Below, piece by piece: positions 1 to 12,790 of a stretch of DNA of 64,000 bases; position 1 is the stretch's first letter; each line of letters starts with the position of its first letter. Source of the stretch: Batillaria attramentaria (lineage: Eukaryota > Mollusca > Gastropoda > Batillariidae); contig JACVVK020000206.1 in the NCBI GenBank assembly GCA_018292915.2, positions 407,501 to 471,500 on the forward strand. The letters run 5' to 3'. The translations under genes and the position numbers were made by a program. The notes beneath the pieces were generated by a model that saw only the letters and a list, made by a program, of their open reading frames with translations, ran no database searches and was not told the DNA's origin.

Positions 1-457
1 GACAGAGAGAGTGCATCTGAAAAGCAATAGCTGCAGTAGCCTAGGCATGCATGCAGTGCCGGATATATCCGTGTAGCATGCATTTCGAATTAGTCAGTGA
101 CTCTGACTTTGCGGTTCCATGAATCTTCAATTTCTGCGGTATCGTAACTTCGTCAGTTTAGGATCTGCGTGCTTCCACGTAACACCGAATCACAGCGCGG
201 AAATTACAAAGATTAGACTCTCTTCATCTCTCTCTGCCCCTCCCATAATTACAGTTTTTCAGAGAGCATGTTTTCGGCAGTTTTGTTTTGGCAAGTCTGT
301 ATGTATTCCACTCATCCGAAGAACACGAGGCACACGAGACACACGAGACTGAGTATGTCTGGGCCTTTCGATGCGGAATACTGACACTGACTTCATGGCT
401 TTTTTTCTCACTGCAATTTTTTTTTTACAATCGAAAAAAGGCGGCTGTAGTCAAAAT

Positions 458-458
<1 letters not shown>

Positions 459-519
<61 letters not shown>

Positions 520-526
520 TCGCTCG

Positions 527-592
<66 letters not shown>

Positions 593-615
593 CTCTCTCT
601 CTCTCTCTCTGAGAG

Positions 616-680
<65 letters not shown>
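459..680. repeat. Compound (CA)n/(CT)n microsatellite
   Basis: Three long CA runs (about 459-518, 546-592 and 627-680) are separated by CT runs. Reading frames through it encode only Thr-His or Cys-Val repeats and are not genes. Confidence 0.95.
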
Positions 681-684
<4 letters not shown>

Positions 685-785
685 CTTTACAGAGCGCACG
701 CACGCCCAAAATCCCACTCGGAACTCAGTGTCACTGCCAAATACATGAATACTCATCTACAGCTATCTCACCGTATCAGACTTTC

Positions 786-945
786 CCCGAGTCCACAGCC
801 GAATAAATATTTCCCTCCAGTTTCTGCCCAGCCTTAAACATTTTGCTGGCGATCATCACCAAGAAACGCCCATGTTTGTCAGTCATAAATGCGTATTGCG
901 ACAAAGGAGAGCAGACGTTTGGCGGTGGTTTGGTTCTCATCACCT
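786..945 (-). other. Weak candidate exon, possibly alpha-2-macroglobulin/CD109-like
   Basis: On the minus strand a frame opens after CCGACAG at about 945 and runs about 53 codons to a TGA. It contains GRFLVMIASKMFKAGQ. This resembles the YLV-x-AP-K-x-x-RAGQ segment near the N-terminus of alpha-2-macroglobulin/CD109/TEP proteins. The upstream pyrimidine tract is poor, no strong donor precedes the stop, and no neighbouring exon was found. It may be chance or a pseudo-exon. Confidence 0.15.
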
Positions 946-1343
946 GTCGGATATTGCTCCACGGAAATTGACGTCCGCGCGGAAGTTCATGCAGAGAGGA
1001 GAGCTTGGGGAACATGCGCTTGTTCCTTCTTAAGCCTACGGCACATGCTGCGAACCTGCGGAGCGTTCGCACGCTGGTCCGGCGAACGGCTTTTCTGTTC
1101 ACACGCTACAAGCCTGCAGCGAGCGGGCTTCCCTGCCGGTCCGGCGCTGGACAACACATAAAAGAGCGAATTAAAGCGCTGTCAGCGGCGAGGACAAAAC
1201 AGAACCGTGCTTTATTCACTGGCGTCGCGCTTCAGTACCAACAGCGAGCCGATTTAATTGGTTAGGAGTGCATTTTACCGCTGGTAGGCGTGCAAAATTG
1301 CCAAGTCTGACGGTCCCCTAAGTGTCCAAAGTGTGCGGTGTAT

Positions 1344-1372
1344 ATCAATCAATCAATCAATCAATCAATCAA
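1344..1372. repeat. (TCAA)n microsatellite
   Basis: Seven tandem ATCA/TCAA units. The flanks from 681 to 1,934 show nothing else I can identify. Confidence 0.9.
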
Positions 1373-1930
1373 TGGGCGCGTCTTTCCATTTATGGAAACT
1401 GTTAAAACACCAGTATTTCAATCAGTTGAAGAGACACCTCCGGATTGACGTCAGTGCCAACCCAGTCCGTGACCAGTCACAATCCAGCACGTCACTGCCC
1501 TTACTGTTTCCTCTTCCGGTCGTTCGCCGGATATGCAATTCAGATGCTACATCGGCATCGTAATTTCTAATCTAGGAGGAAGAACTTCTCATCCGATACA
1601 CATAATCATGTGCATTCTCATTTGCCTAAAGCTCAAGGGCGCCTTCTGCCGCCAGAATTACAAGCCAAACTTTGTCGCCGACATTTTTTATGCCCATCAA
1701 GACAGGATGAACTCGGCTTTGAAGCTGTGTACGCTTCTCGTTAGCTGGCAGCATGAGTGCCTCAGGCCTGCTGTGAAGTCATCCTAATTTTAGTGATCGG
1801 CGGAGAGGACCTGCTGTGCCTGTGGTGTACAATCTACAGGGTTTCGGTAGCAGTTTCGGCGTCAGGCTGGGGTGAAGGACGCAGTTTGGGATCTGAAATA
1901 ATTATGGTATACGGGCAGTCTAAAGCCTTG

Positions 1931-2037
<107 letters not shown>

Positions 2038-2059
2038 TCTGATCAAAACCGCTACATGA

Positions 2060-3502
2060 CTGCGTTCCGTAAGTGCCTGTAGTCAAATAAAGCGCGTTAT
2101 TCAGGAACTTCAGTGCCTTCAGGAGTTTAAAGAGAAGTTTTATTCCTATGTTCGTTTTGAACTACTTTTTGTCGGTGTTCGCGGTTCCATAGATCACGAT
2201 GCGACTCCACATCACTCATCACGTTTGCGTACAGTGAGACGATGGGATTCAGTTTCAGAGTGCTGCCTCACATAATCATATCATGCCTGTCCTAGCGAAA
2301 CAACGTTTTCATATCCAATGGACGACTCGATACACTCAAAGACCTTGGAATCAGATTTATGTTTCCAAGATCTTTGATGCACTCCTGTCGAGCCCCCAGA
2401 ATTCAGCCAATCGCGTCCCGCGGCATTATGTGCACAGCACATGGCATGGTCTGGCAAACGTTTTGCAAGACACTACAACGATGGAAGCACATGTAGTTTG
2501 ATATGACTAAAACATGGCAAGAAAGCAGTAAGTCCATTGACGTCATCTGAGGAAATAGACCATTACGTCAATCTCTTTCATCTTGAACTCACCCCTTGTC
2601 CCATACAATGACGTCACTGATGGACGTACTGTGTTTTGCCAATACACGGCAGAGTAAAGGGGCGGAGCTTTGGCCTTGGGGTTTGTCCAGTGGAGTCGTC
2701 TATTCTTGAACTGACACATGCACCGTGTTGTAGGCCCAATACGTACCCGACATAGAATACCCGACTGTCAAAGACTATTCCGAGATCCATCATTAAGTGT
2801 GCAAACGTCTTCTGCGTTCTCTGGGCAAACAAAACGGATTCGGTAGTTCTGGAGCCGCTGGGCCAGAAAGGTTTAAGCTTATATATTATCACAGTGAGTC
2901 AGAAGAATGTCTGGAAATTCTACTCTGATTCATCTGTCAAGCACTACACACCGGCTTGTTCAGAAGTAGGCTTTCCGCCTTGACCTGATCAGGGCTTTGG
3001 CGCCCCTCATACCTCATCGTAGCCTGTGTTCACACAGGTAAACATGAACTGTACGCTTGTATTGGTAGTTCAAAAGTCGGCTCTGACAGAGGACTACTGT
3101 ATAGAGCTTGTCCAAACACACGCTATGAATAAGAATCACTGAACTGGCATTCAGACGTTCAGCACAGAGCCTAAAGTTCCCACGTACATAAACATTATAC
3201 TTATCAGATTCAGAATTTTACTTTTCTCGAATTAAGATGAAAAGACAACCTCGCTTGCATTCAGCTTCCAAAGTTGGCATACTCAGAACTCAGAACTTTC
3301 ATTGACATAATTATGGGCCTGCATCAAGTAACTGAACAGTGACAACAAAACACAAATAGATATAAACAAATGACTTGAAAGTAAACTGAAAGAGAAATGG
3401 AATAATCGAAACTGAGATCAGATCTGAGTTTATATACAGACGTACAGCCAGTGTGGTTTACAAAACTTCAATTTCCATTCAACGGGTCTGAGCATATTGG
3501 CT
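2060..3502. other. Intergenic, no gene seen
   Basis: No frame with recognisable protein sequence and no splice-consistent exon chain. An imperfect palindrome built on CTTGGAATC...GTTTCCAAG lies at about 2,342-2,372. Related sequence recurs near 33,165 and 34,811, so a dispersed repeat probably passes through here. Confidence 0.5.
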
Positions 3503-3715
3503 TTAACCCTTTCACTGCCGCCGTCGCAGCATTTCACGAATCGCACCAGTAGCCCCACTGTCAAATTAGTTAAAATGGTAAATCTGGACTTTCCAGTAGT
3601 TGGGGGGAAATCTCTCTATATGCAGTATAGGTATTGATTCCTGTTTGCAGCAGAGTGACGTGAAGAGATGTTATCCGTGAGTGAACCGAAATGCGACTGG
3701 CAGTAAAAGGGTTAA
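3503..3715. mobile_element. piggyBac-like MITE with TTAA target duplication
   Basis: A 205-bp segment (3,507-3,711) lies between two TTAA sites (3,503-3,506 and 3,712-3,715). Its ends are inverted: the left reads CCCTTTCACTGCC and the right, complemented, reads CCCTTTTACTGCC, with TCGCA following on both sides. A TTAA duplication with CCC-starting terminal repeats is the piggyBac signature. There is no transposase frame, so it is non-autonomous. Confidence 0.6.
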
Positions 3716-4377
3716 TTAGTTAACGAAATGGTCAGCCAATCTAAACCGTTCGCGCATTCAACAAACTAGTTTTCTACGTCATTGTGTATGCATGTGAGTA
3801 TTAGGTCAGTTCCAGAGACCGCCTCATTTCCTTGAGATTTCTATGGCAACCGGAGACAAGGCAGGAATCATCAAAGCTCGCAGACAGGTCCAAGATCTAG
3901 TGACGTCCCACTGACTTGTTTGAAGGGCGTTCAAGATCTAACCTTCCAACAAAAAGCTTTCTGAAGTGTGAACAATTTTACAGAGTCGACCGTGCAAGCA
4001 CAGTCAACTCTGTCACAGTTGCAGAGTTCTCAGCGTCCCTGAAACCCTAATAAAAGCCAAGGGCAGCCTGATTCACAGCTCAGTTTGCGTTTTGACACTG
4101 ACTCGGGGCGAGAAAGGTCGTGCAGCGTCAGTTCAACATCCGCTAGACACTGTGGCGATGTGTCTCGCTCACTGACCAAATGCCAAATAATGTCACGGCA
4201 AACTCGTGATCTGGTTTTATAAGGGTCCCCAAAGAGCTGAAAACTCTGCAAGTGTGACAGAGTTGCCTGGCACAGTCGAAGGAGTCGCAGTTTTAAAAAA
4301 ATACAATGATTGCGCGGCTTTTTGCTGAGATTGCAGACCTTTAAGAACAGACGCTTGTCCAGGCTGTCAAAGTATGA

Positions 4378-4562
4378 GGGGTGGGGGTGGGTGTTTCGGG
4401 GTTTAACGTCCTTTTCCACCACATACGGGTGATATCAAAGACGCGGGACAACGGTGATGAAAAAGCCAGCACAAATATTTGGCCCCAGCCAGGATACGAA
4501 CTCACGACCCGAGCATTAGAAGTCCAACGCTCTACCATTCGGTCACCCCGGCACCCCCTGAT
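4378..4562 (-). mobile_element. tRNA-derived SINE, family A
   Basis: Complemented, it has a tRNA-like head with a box A-like GGTGACCGAATGGTAGAGCG and a box B-like region, then the family body (CCAAATATTTGTGCTGGC, GATATCACCCGTATGTGG) and the tail GGACGTTAAAC. It is flanked by the 9-bp direct repeat AAAGTATGA (4,369-4,377 and 4,563-4,571), as expected of a retroposed copy. The GGACGTTAAAC tail is common in molluscan SINEs; placing it in the MetaSINE superfamily is inference. Confidence 0.85.
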
Positions 4563-5824
4563 AAAGTATGAACGGAGAGAGAGAGAGAGAGCGGTAATAA
4601 ATTTATTTATCGACCCTACATGTTTCCGGACCGGCGACTGGTGAGGACTCTGTGCCAACATTCTTGATAAACGCAACTCAGTATAAGCACCAACTTGGAC
4701 CGAAACAGCCTGCAGCTCTCGACGGTAACTTCAGTTGCTTGAGAAATGCACGGTCCCTCAGCTGTGATCTACATTCGTGATAAAGACTCTTATCTTCGCA
4801 TGCTTCGGTAGCACTTACGTCGTCGGTAAGCGAATTGACGGTAACGGAGTAGTTTTACGGGGCTGTATGAGAGGCCATGCGGGGGGGAACTGAAGAGACG
4901 AACGCAATAATTTGCTGTCCAAACTCGGCCTCGCATTGTCAATATCAGGCGTGAGAACTCGCCCCCAAGACTACAACAGGCCATGCAAGGTACTCGAAAC
5001 ACGTTCGGTCAACAGTTTGCACGGTCAGCGTTGACGATGTGAAGCGGTGGTGCGCTGGTGCGTAAATCAAGGCGATATGAACAAGGGGGCTGAGGAGAAC
5101 AATGTTTTGTCGCCAGCTCTGTCTTGACCCAGTGGAGGCGTGCATGACCAGGGGTTCAGGAACCCCGGTGAAGGTTCTGGTCCATGGACATTTGTCACAG
5201 CCTATATTCTCTCTCCCCATTTTGACTCACGCCGCTTGTTTTTGTCGATCCTGCAAACGGCGAATGTGGCGCAGAGAAACAACCCCCCAGCTCAGATTCT
5301 CCAGCTGCCCACAGTCGTTAGGACACAAATTGAGCAAGGGGACACGTGCAGCGTTTGTTCGAAGAACCCTTTTTGGCGAGTGTGCTACTTTGTAGTGATT
5401 TTTGTTGTCACGAAAAATCGTGATTTTTTTTTCTTGTAGGGCAAGGTGCATGGCAGGGGACCGCAACAAGAGGCAAGCTGTCGGCGAAGCTGTGACGTTC
5501 TGCGCAGAAGAGAGGCAAAGATGACGCGAGTGGATTTGGCCTATACAGAAAGTAGACTAGCATTACTCCAGTGAGGCCTGAGTGGAAAGGAGACATTCAA
5601 ATTTTTGTAAACTCCCGTCAGTTGCATGCGTTTGAATGGTCGGTGCACGTTAACTTTTGTTTCTAGATTGAAGCATGTTTAGGGGTGACTATGATGCCTA
5701 AGGCTAGTAGGGAATATTATAGGCATTTTAACACCTTGTGCATTTGTGTTCTTTGGCCACACCAAGACTGAGGTGCTTCGTCAATCCGTGTTGCTAACCG
5801 ACACTGAGCTGCATACAGCCGGAT

Positions 5825-6250
5825 TACAGAATACTTTATTGATCCCGAAAAGGGAACTCGCAATTCTTACCCGCATACTAGAAAACACACAATAAACATC
5901 TTAATAAATGAGAGACGCAAATATACGCAGAAGAAAAAATGAGTAAAACAAACACTCTTGACTAGTGAAATTACTTAAAATCAAGGATAAAACACACTAT
6001 CACATACACAATTTCCTATCACATTGAACACCCATTGATACACTCATTCCGGCATTCACTCTGCACATTCCCGCTGCACATTCACTCGATCTGCTCTTTC
6101 TCTCTCTCTCCGCAATCCAAACGCGCCGGCCAAACTCTTGGGGACCCGTCGACCAACTACAACGGATGGCGGACTTCCTCGCAGTCCTCGAACTAATGAA
6201 ATAGCACGGACATACACCGAACGCAGAAGAACAAGAAGAAGAACCACTTA
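5825..6250 (-). mobile_element. Possible LINE 3' end fragment
   Basis: Complemented, it ends in a GAGTTCCCTTTTCGGGATCA segment followed by AATAAAGTATTCT. This GTTCCC...AATAAAGTAT layout is typical of 3' ends of CR1/Rex1-type LINEs. No coding domain is visible, so both the limits and the family are uncertain. Confidence 0.35.
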
Positions 6251-6983
6251 GTGCCACTAAGTCTGAGCCATGTCCCCCTGACCCAGTGTTACCTGGCCAG
6301 GCCGCCTGGTTTCGTAATGTCTGGCGATGTTTGGTGTGCCGGCACGAGCAGCCGGTAATCCGCTCTCTGTTTGACGCTCCGTTGACTCACGAGGGTCTTG
6401 TGCCTGGGTTTCTTTTGATGAAAAAAGAAAACCAGCCGTGGAATCGCTTGCTTTTTATCGCTGGGAGGAAATTACCCTCCACTTGACCGTAATTACCCGG
6501 TCAGCTCCCCTACCGGAAGTCACGTGATGTAACACGGCGGGATTATGCGGACCTGGCTACAAAGGCAAAACATGAGAGTTGGATTTTATAGCGGAGAAAA
6601 TGAGTTAGGTTTTTTTTTCCCCCTTTGGATTGTGATTGAAGGTTTTTTGTTTTAATTATCAGACAGCAGATGTTTGAACTGGAAGTTTGCTTTCACACTG
6701 TAAATCTTCTCAGTGAGCACGTAGGCCCGGGTGGGAATAGGGGCAAACCCGTGAGAAAAGATTTTTAAAAAAGACAACAATCAAAAAAGAGAGAAAAAAG
6801 ATCGGATGTGGGGAAAGAGGAGAAAAGAAATGGTTGGAAAGGGAAGGCTGGAGGAGAGGGGTGGGGGGAGTGCGGGGGGGGGGGGAAGGGGAGGGTAGGG
6901 GGGAAGGGGGGGCTTACAGTTTAACATAATACGCTGTTCTCTGGTAAAATAACAACAACAACAAAAAAAAGCTCATAGCAGTG

Positions 6984-7165
6984 GGGGAGCCGGGAAAGTC
7001 GAGCGCTCGAGCATCGGACTTTCAATGCTCGAGTCGTGAGTTCGATTCCCGGCTGGGGCTTTTTTTTTTTCTTTTTTTTTTTTTTGATCGTTGCCCCGTC
7101 TTTTATACCCATATGTGGTGGCCTGGATAACGATGTAAAAGTTTTGTAAACTCCCACCTACCCTG
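6984..7165 (+). mobile_element. SINE family A copy with internal poly-T
   Basis: tRNA-like head at 6,984-7,060 with box B GAGTTCGATTCCC. The usual CCAAATATTTGTGCTGGC segment is replaced by a T-rich run (about 7,060-7,085). The later GTTGCCCCGTCTT and ATATGTGGTGG segments are kept. Confidence 0.7.
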
Positions 7166-7560
7166 CTCATAATTGTGACTTTACAATTCCGGCAGCATGT
7201 GTATAAAGAAACTGTGTGACGTTCCCCCTACACCCAAAGGACAGAGATTTATTGAAATCAATATCCATCGCACCTAGCGAAAGTTGAGGTTCAACGGGAC
7301 AGAAGCCGATCAGCAGTGCACGATCATAACTTTCCACTGTACGCATCACAGAGTTGGCATGATCAACATGCTATCTATCTTCACCATTATCCAATAATAT
7401 ATTCTACGGTGAAAGAGATATTGACCAGTTTTAGCACAAGCCAGTAACACCTCTCCTGAACCATCGCTCTTGAAACTTGGAACCGGGTTCCACACGCGCA
7501 GCTCATGACAAATTCGTATTTGAGACTCTTGTCATCTCGCTAAACCCTTCCAGATGGCCA

Positions 7561-7844
7561 GGGCCCGTATGTAAAACTCAGGTTAATTTAACCCACGGCT
7601 ACGGGCCTAACCCAGACTAGGACAAAAGATACCCCCAAAACAAAATGAAATAAAAAAGGAAGCGAAGAAAGACTGAAATACAAAAATCCTTCTATAACGG
7701 CATAGGCACCTTGCTGGAATGGGCCCGCTTCCTGATTTATAAGAAATAACAACAGAAAATTTAACCCGAGAGCTAGTTGAGTTCGAGGTTAGACTCTAAC
7801 CTGGGGCTAAACTCCCTAACCCCGACTTTTACATGCGGGCCCAG
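7561..7844. mobile_element. MITE-like palindromic element
   Basis: The ends form an imperfect inverted repeat: left GGGCCCGTATGTAAAACTC, right complemented GGGCCCGCATGTAAAAGTC. Both continue into GGTTA-rich sequence. The interior has no coding capacity. Family not determined. Confidence 0.5.
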
Positions 7845-8237
7845 AAAAGGAATCCCGTAATGGGTTTGTCCTTAGAGAACAAGAAATATTTCGCCTCGCG
7901 CGGCAGGGAATATTAATATTTTGGTCTCGGGCTTGGCGCTGTGTAATCCGTAATCAAACAATCGACGGAGATCAGCCCTGATTTCTTGCTCCTGGTCAAG
8001 CTTAATCTCGTGTGTGCATATCGATCTGCGACGTGGGATAACTGATTTATGTAGAGAGAAGAGAATGAAATGAGCTAAGAGTAGACAACTGTGTCGTTGC
8101 GTGACACCCCCCCCCCACCCCCCCAAAAAAAAAATCGTGGAAGATATGTGGGGAGCATAATTATGATTGTCCGTTTCATCTCAAAGTAAAAAGCCCTTCA
8201 ACGAGGTGGTTTAGGACATAACCACGATTACATCCGT

Positions 8238-8343
<106 letters not shown>

Positions 8344-8897
8344 AACGAAACAATCAAGATCTGCAATTTCCAACGGTGACCAGGAACTTCTGATCGTATT
8401 TTAACCAGCTGGCTGCAGGACTGAGAAATTCTTTCCTGAAAAGAGATCTTCTTTGTTCGAGAAAAGATTTTATGGCTTGAAAAGAGATCTTTTTCTTGAA
8501 TTTGAAGTCTTCTGTCTTAGATCTAAAAAGAGCTCTTTCTTGAAATAATGATTAAAATTGCAAACGTACCCGCCAGAAGGGAGGCTTGCAGGAACCTTAA
8601 AACAGCTGTAGTTCTTTTCCGGTGCCTGTCAACAACTCTCTTCGTCATAAATTCTCGATCATGGGGGAAATCGGTGAGACAAATATAATTTGGCGATGCC
8701 CCGTGTCTGACACGCTAATAAAAACTGAGAGGTAAAGTTATGCACGGAAATATCTCTGACTTTTGTAATAAATTCTTTCACGAGGTGATTTGACCGGATT
8801 AGGGGCAGGAGAGCAGATTATGACACGTGTCGGTCAGTCCGTCGGAGAATGGCACGAAAATGTTTTACCGTGTTCCCGTGATGTAACGCCTCTTCAT

Positions 8898-9265
8898 GGG
8901 GCGGGCGGTGGTATAGTGGTTAAGAGACTTCGTCAGTCACCAGTGCGAGAGGTCAGGTTCGAGTCCCACTCGGGGCAAAGAATTTTTCCTTCTTGTACGT
9001 GGCACCTTTCGGCATTCGGGCCGATCGTCGGGGGTCCCCTCCGGGCACTCCGACTTTCTCCCTCTCTGCTTTGGAAATGTTCAACCCACACAATTTGAAA
9101 ATAAATGCAAATCTAAATTCGGAAACTTAAATTTCTGAGCTGACCTTTCGCACCACGTGATTGTAAACACGGTGTTCGTGGCCACTGAGTGTGTTCGTGT
9201 GGTTTACGTGAGCGTGCGTGTTGGGTAAAGCGCCTACACAATACTCAGTTATTATCATGTACAGT
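8898..9265 (+). mobile_element. tRNA-derived SINE, family B
   Basis: tRNA-like head GTGGTATAGTGGTTAAGAG with box B CAGGTTCGAGTCCC, then body motifs GGGGCAAAGAATTTTTCCTT, GGGCCGATCGTCGGGGGT and CACGTGATTGTAA. It ends GGGTAAAGCGCCTACACAAT followed by ATTATTAT. Two other copies (31,853-32,324 and 36,420-36,719) share the same order, which shows it is a family. Confidence 0.8.
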
Positions 9266-9884
9266 TTCAGTCTGCTTTGCTCTATTCTGTTCTGGTCTAG
9301 TCTGGACAGTAATTTGTTGTGTTATGTATGGTATTGTATGGATGGAAACAGGACGGAAAACAGATAACTAGTGTCCTACAAAACCAGTCGATTTCAGTTC
9401 CCGGTAAGGAACCATCATTTCTTCGACTGTGGTCCTTTGTCTTGGACTGCGTACAGGCAGCTAACGAGAAATTTATTTTGCAATGTCAACAATTCTCACT
9501 TCACTGGCTTCAGTTCCTCCCACAAAAAAAAAAAATAACTGACGGTTACAGTAAGCTTAGAAAAGGATCGTCAAGAAGACAAAAATAACCCAAGGGCAAT
9601 ACATGCTCAGTCATAGTGACAGAGTGGTGGCACTTGACACGGGGAGATAATCCGTTGGTATAAAGCAGCGTAATCAGACAACCCGCGGGTTGGGCCCGGC
9701 CGGCAAGGCAGCTGAGTCCACTCCGTCTCAGTGTGCCAGGCTGCCAGCACAGTCAGTTGTTTTAGTTTTGCCTCTGTCTCTGATCTAACGCCGACTCAGC
9801 CAGAACTCCCGTCAAAAGACGGATAATAACGACGACTGACAATGCACATGCACGGCTACCCCACACCCCTCCACCACCCGCCAC

Positions 9885-9954
9885 CCCAAAACAACAACAA
9901 CAACAACAACACCAACAACAAACAAAAACCAACCAAACAACAACAACAAAACCA

Positions 9955-10014
<60 letters not shown>

Positions 10015-10026
10015 ACCACCACCACC

Positions 10027-10058
<32 letters not shown>

Positions 10059-10065
10059 CAACAAA
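9885..10065. repeat. Compound (AAC)n/(CA)n/(ACC)n microsatellite
   Basis: AAC units, a CA run (9,957-10,013), ACC units, then AAC units again. The poly-Val/Gly and poly-Cys/Val frames on both strands here are low-complexity artefacts. Confidence 0.95.
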
Positions 10066-10907
10066 ACACAAAAAGCAAACAGACTTTGGAGGCACTGCAA
10101 GCTTTGCGTAGTGACGAGTTGCACCCTTGACGATCGCCAGTGGACACCATGGCCTTCTCCATCAACAGTGACACTTGTCAGAGGAAACCAGTCACCTCGA
10201 CGGTTAAGAATTGAAACGGACGCCATTCCAGCTAGGCATTCAGTTTTATCGCCACCACAACCACCTATCCTCCCCCCCCCCCCCCACCACCCCTCCCCCA
10301 CCCCCTCCCCCGCCCCACCCCATCCCCCAAAAAAGCCTGGTAGAAAGGTACACGTGATGCGAATATCATAACGAGTCAGTTGGTGTTACGGCCACAGTTG
10401 CCTGTTGAAGGCATTGTATCACTATTTCAAGTATACATGCACACTAACAAGCGCATCTCTTCCAAAGTGGTGTGAAGCCTAGCCATCCTGGAAAAGGCAC
10501 GTTTAAACTCAACAATTAACTGATACCAACCCCAAAAGGCGGGGGGGGGGGGGGGGGGAGGGGGGAGGGAGGGGGGCTCACACCTGACGTTTCATTTTTG
10601 TTTCCCGGCCTAAGAAATTTGTTCGTTGCATCAGTCCGTGATATGCACTGATTCGGTGTCATAAACCAAACCGCTCAAATAACACGTTACGCTCATATTT
10701 ACGAGCACCCCTTACAAATTAATCACGTGTTTACAAATGTCGACACACACTGACCACCCTGTGTCGTATGATAGCGCGAGGAAGCTTGTCAGATAAGGAT
10801 GATACCGTGACGTGCGGGACGAAAAATGCTGAGGCTTCCATCTTCAGTTGTCCGCGCAGGCCCACCGCCTCCCTCTCGATATGCAGCAACACAGTTTACT
10901 GTTTCCC

Positions 10908-11286
10908 CAGGGCCGGATCCAGGGGGGGGTTCCACAGGTTCTGGAACCCCCCCCCCCCCCCCCTGCAAATGACATGTACCTGTAGATGGACGTTTTTTTT
11001 TTTTTTTTTTTTTAATCCATGTCAGCCGGGACCCAAATTTATTCATGGTCAAATCCGATGAGAAAAGTGGTACCACCCCCCCCCCGCCCTTCCGCCCTCG
11101 GAGCGCACCCATCCGATGCCGATAACAGAAAAGATTACAATCTTGTCTACAAACCTTGATAAACAGCTTAGACATAGGCTTTCAAGCTGTCCTGATGCCC
11201 CCTGCACCCCCATTGGGGGAGACCCCCAAACCCCCCCCAAAAAATTTTGGAACCCCCCCCCTTCTATACCCCTTGATCCGGCCCTG
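10908..11286. mobile_element. hAT-like MITE with G/C-tract ends
   Basis: Terminal inverted repeats begin CAGGGCCGGATCCAGGGGG on the left and, complemented, CAGGGCCGGATCAAGGGG on the right. CAGGG termini are typical of hAT elements. Both ends lead into poly-G/poly-C next to GTTCC/GGAAC. A clear 8-bp target duplication is not visible, so the family call is tentative. Confidence 0.45.
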
Positions 11287-11389
11287 TTCCCTTTCGTAAT
11301 CCAGGTTGTTGAAAGCCTGTGTTAGTAAACAGAGTGCATATGTGAAGGAGGGTGAGGCTGATACAAATCTTGATTGCAGGTTGGTGGTT

Positions 11390-11392
<3 letters not shown>

Positions 11393-11478
<86 letters not shown>
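11393..11478. repeat. (TG)n microsatellite
   Basis: About 43 TG units abutting the tail end of a SINE A copy, a common arrangement for SINE-seeded microsatellites. Confidence 0.95.
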
Positions 11479-11482
<4 letters not shown>

Positions 11483-11642
11483 GGTTTAACGTCCTTTACC
11501 ACCACATATGGGTGATACCAAAGACGGGTCAACGAAAAAAAAACACGCCAGCGCAAATATCTGGCCCCAGCAGGGAACTGAACTCACGACCCGAGAATTG
11601 TGAAAGTCCACTACTCTGCCGGACGACTGTCCCGGCTCCCCC
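11479..11642 (-). mobile_element. SINE family A copy
   Basis: Minus-strand copy: tail (GGTTTAACGTCC as read on plus) at 11,481, body CCAGCGCAAATATCTGGCCC, and tRNA-like head ending CCCGGCTCCC at 11,642. Its head is more diverged than in the other copies. Confidence 0.8.
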
Positions 11643-12654
11643 AGGAGGTGGTTAGGGATGAAAACAATAGCAACAACAACAACAGCAGTAAGACATCAAC
11701 AACAGCAGTAACAACCACAACAGCAGCAACAGAGCAAAACAAAACAGAAAAGAACAAAACACAAAACAAAACAAAAAACAAAATCTCAGCAACAACAATA
11801 ACAGTACTGCAGAGACAGATAACACTTTCATCTAAAACGTAAATTCGGAAATAAATAGTCTAAATACAAGAAACTGAATACTGTATCTGTTTGTTTAGTT
11901 TGTGCTGCAACGGCGAGTTTAATCAGTGGCACTTACCAGGCTGCCGCAATAGCGATGCCTATTAACACAGTGACCATTCAGTTTTGTATTACGCAAACGC
12001 GAGGAATTTTTTAATGATAATCGATTTTTTTTTCACCTCAAGTCTTACTTATCTGGTTCTGTTTGATGGCCCGCTTATCAGCAAAAGCTATGTACGTGAG
12101 TACAACTTTCTCCGCTTAAGACATGACACCCCCCCCCCCCCAAAAAAAAAAAAAAAAAAATTCACCAAGCTCTTGTCGGCTTACGCTATCTCGAAACATT
12201 CAAACAAATCTCTTTCCCTCGCTTATCTATGTCTAAATTGACAGTGATAGCGAAATTAATCTTCTTAAATCAAATAAGACAGCTGGTGATTTATCTTGAG
12301 ACCGACGCCGCGTAATCAGCAACAGTAATCGAAACGTGCAAGAGAGAGGTGCTAACAGAAAGTCTAAGGGAAACTTCAGGTCAGACTGTTGGAAAATAGC
12401 CCTCGTAACGTGTACATGATCAGAGAGCTGGCATGACAGACCGTACGGGTAGATTAACCATGCAGGTGCTGTCTTGATGAGTTGCTTCCACTGACTGACT
12501 GACTTCCGGCGGAGGCCGGTCAGACCGAGGCTTACCGGCCATTGGATGACTGAGTCGAATCAGTGAATAGGGGTAAAACTGAAGAAAAAAAACAAAAAAA
12601 AAAAACACGCCGTCTTAGTTAGAATATGATTTTAATGATGTTTAATACTAATTA

Positions 12655-12790
12655 TGTGTATTAATAATTATGGGCGCTTTCAGTCAGTCAGTGTCCGGTT
12701 TGGCTCAACAGTAGCTCCGCGGCCAGTAACCCCAACACGCACGCTCACGTGAATCACGCATCAGTTCAGTCACCGAGGCACTGACCTGAC
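12655..12790 (-). mobile_element. Diverged SINE B fragment
   Basis: Contains GGGCGCTTTCAG, GGCTCAAC, CCGCGGCCAGTAACCC and CAACACGCACGCTCACGTG in the order seen in the tail half of SINE B. The head is missing. Confidence 0.5.

Noticed and set aside
371..806. Long Thr-His and Cys-Val reading frames over CA/TG tracts (also near 1,757, 8,176, 11,182, 14,491, 16,725, 27,864, 28,239, 36,596, 44,184)
   Set aside because: They are translations of dinucleotide repeats and have no codon or protein signal.
9762..10301. 179-codon minus-strand frame rich in Val, Cys and Gly
   Set aside because: It runs through AAC, CA, ACC and poly-C repeats and has no domain.
10900..11294. 8-bp target duplication for the CAGGG-ended MITE
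   Set aside because: The flanks TGTTTCCC and TTCCCTTT do not match well enough, so the hAT assignment was left tentative.
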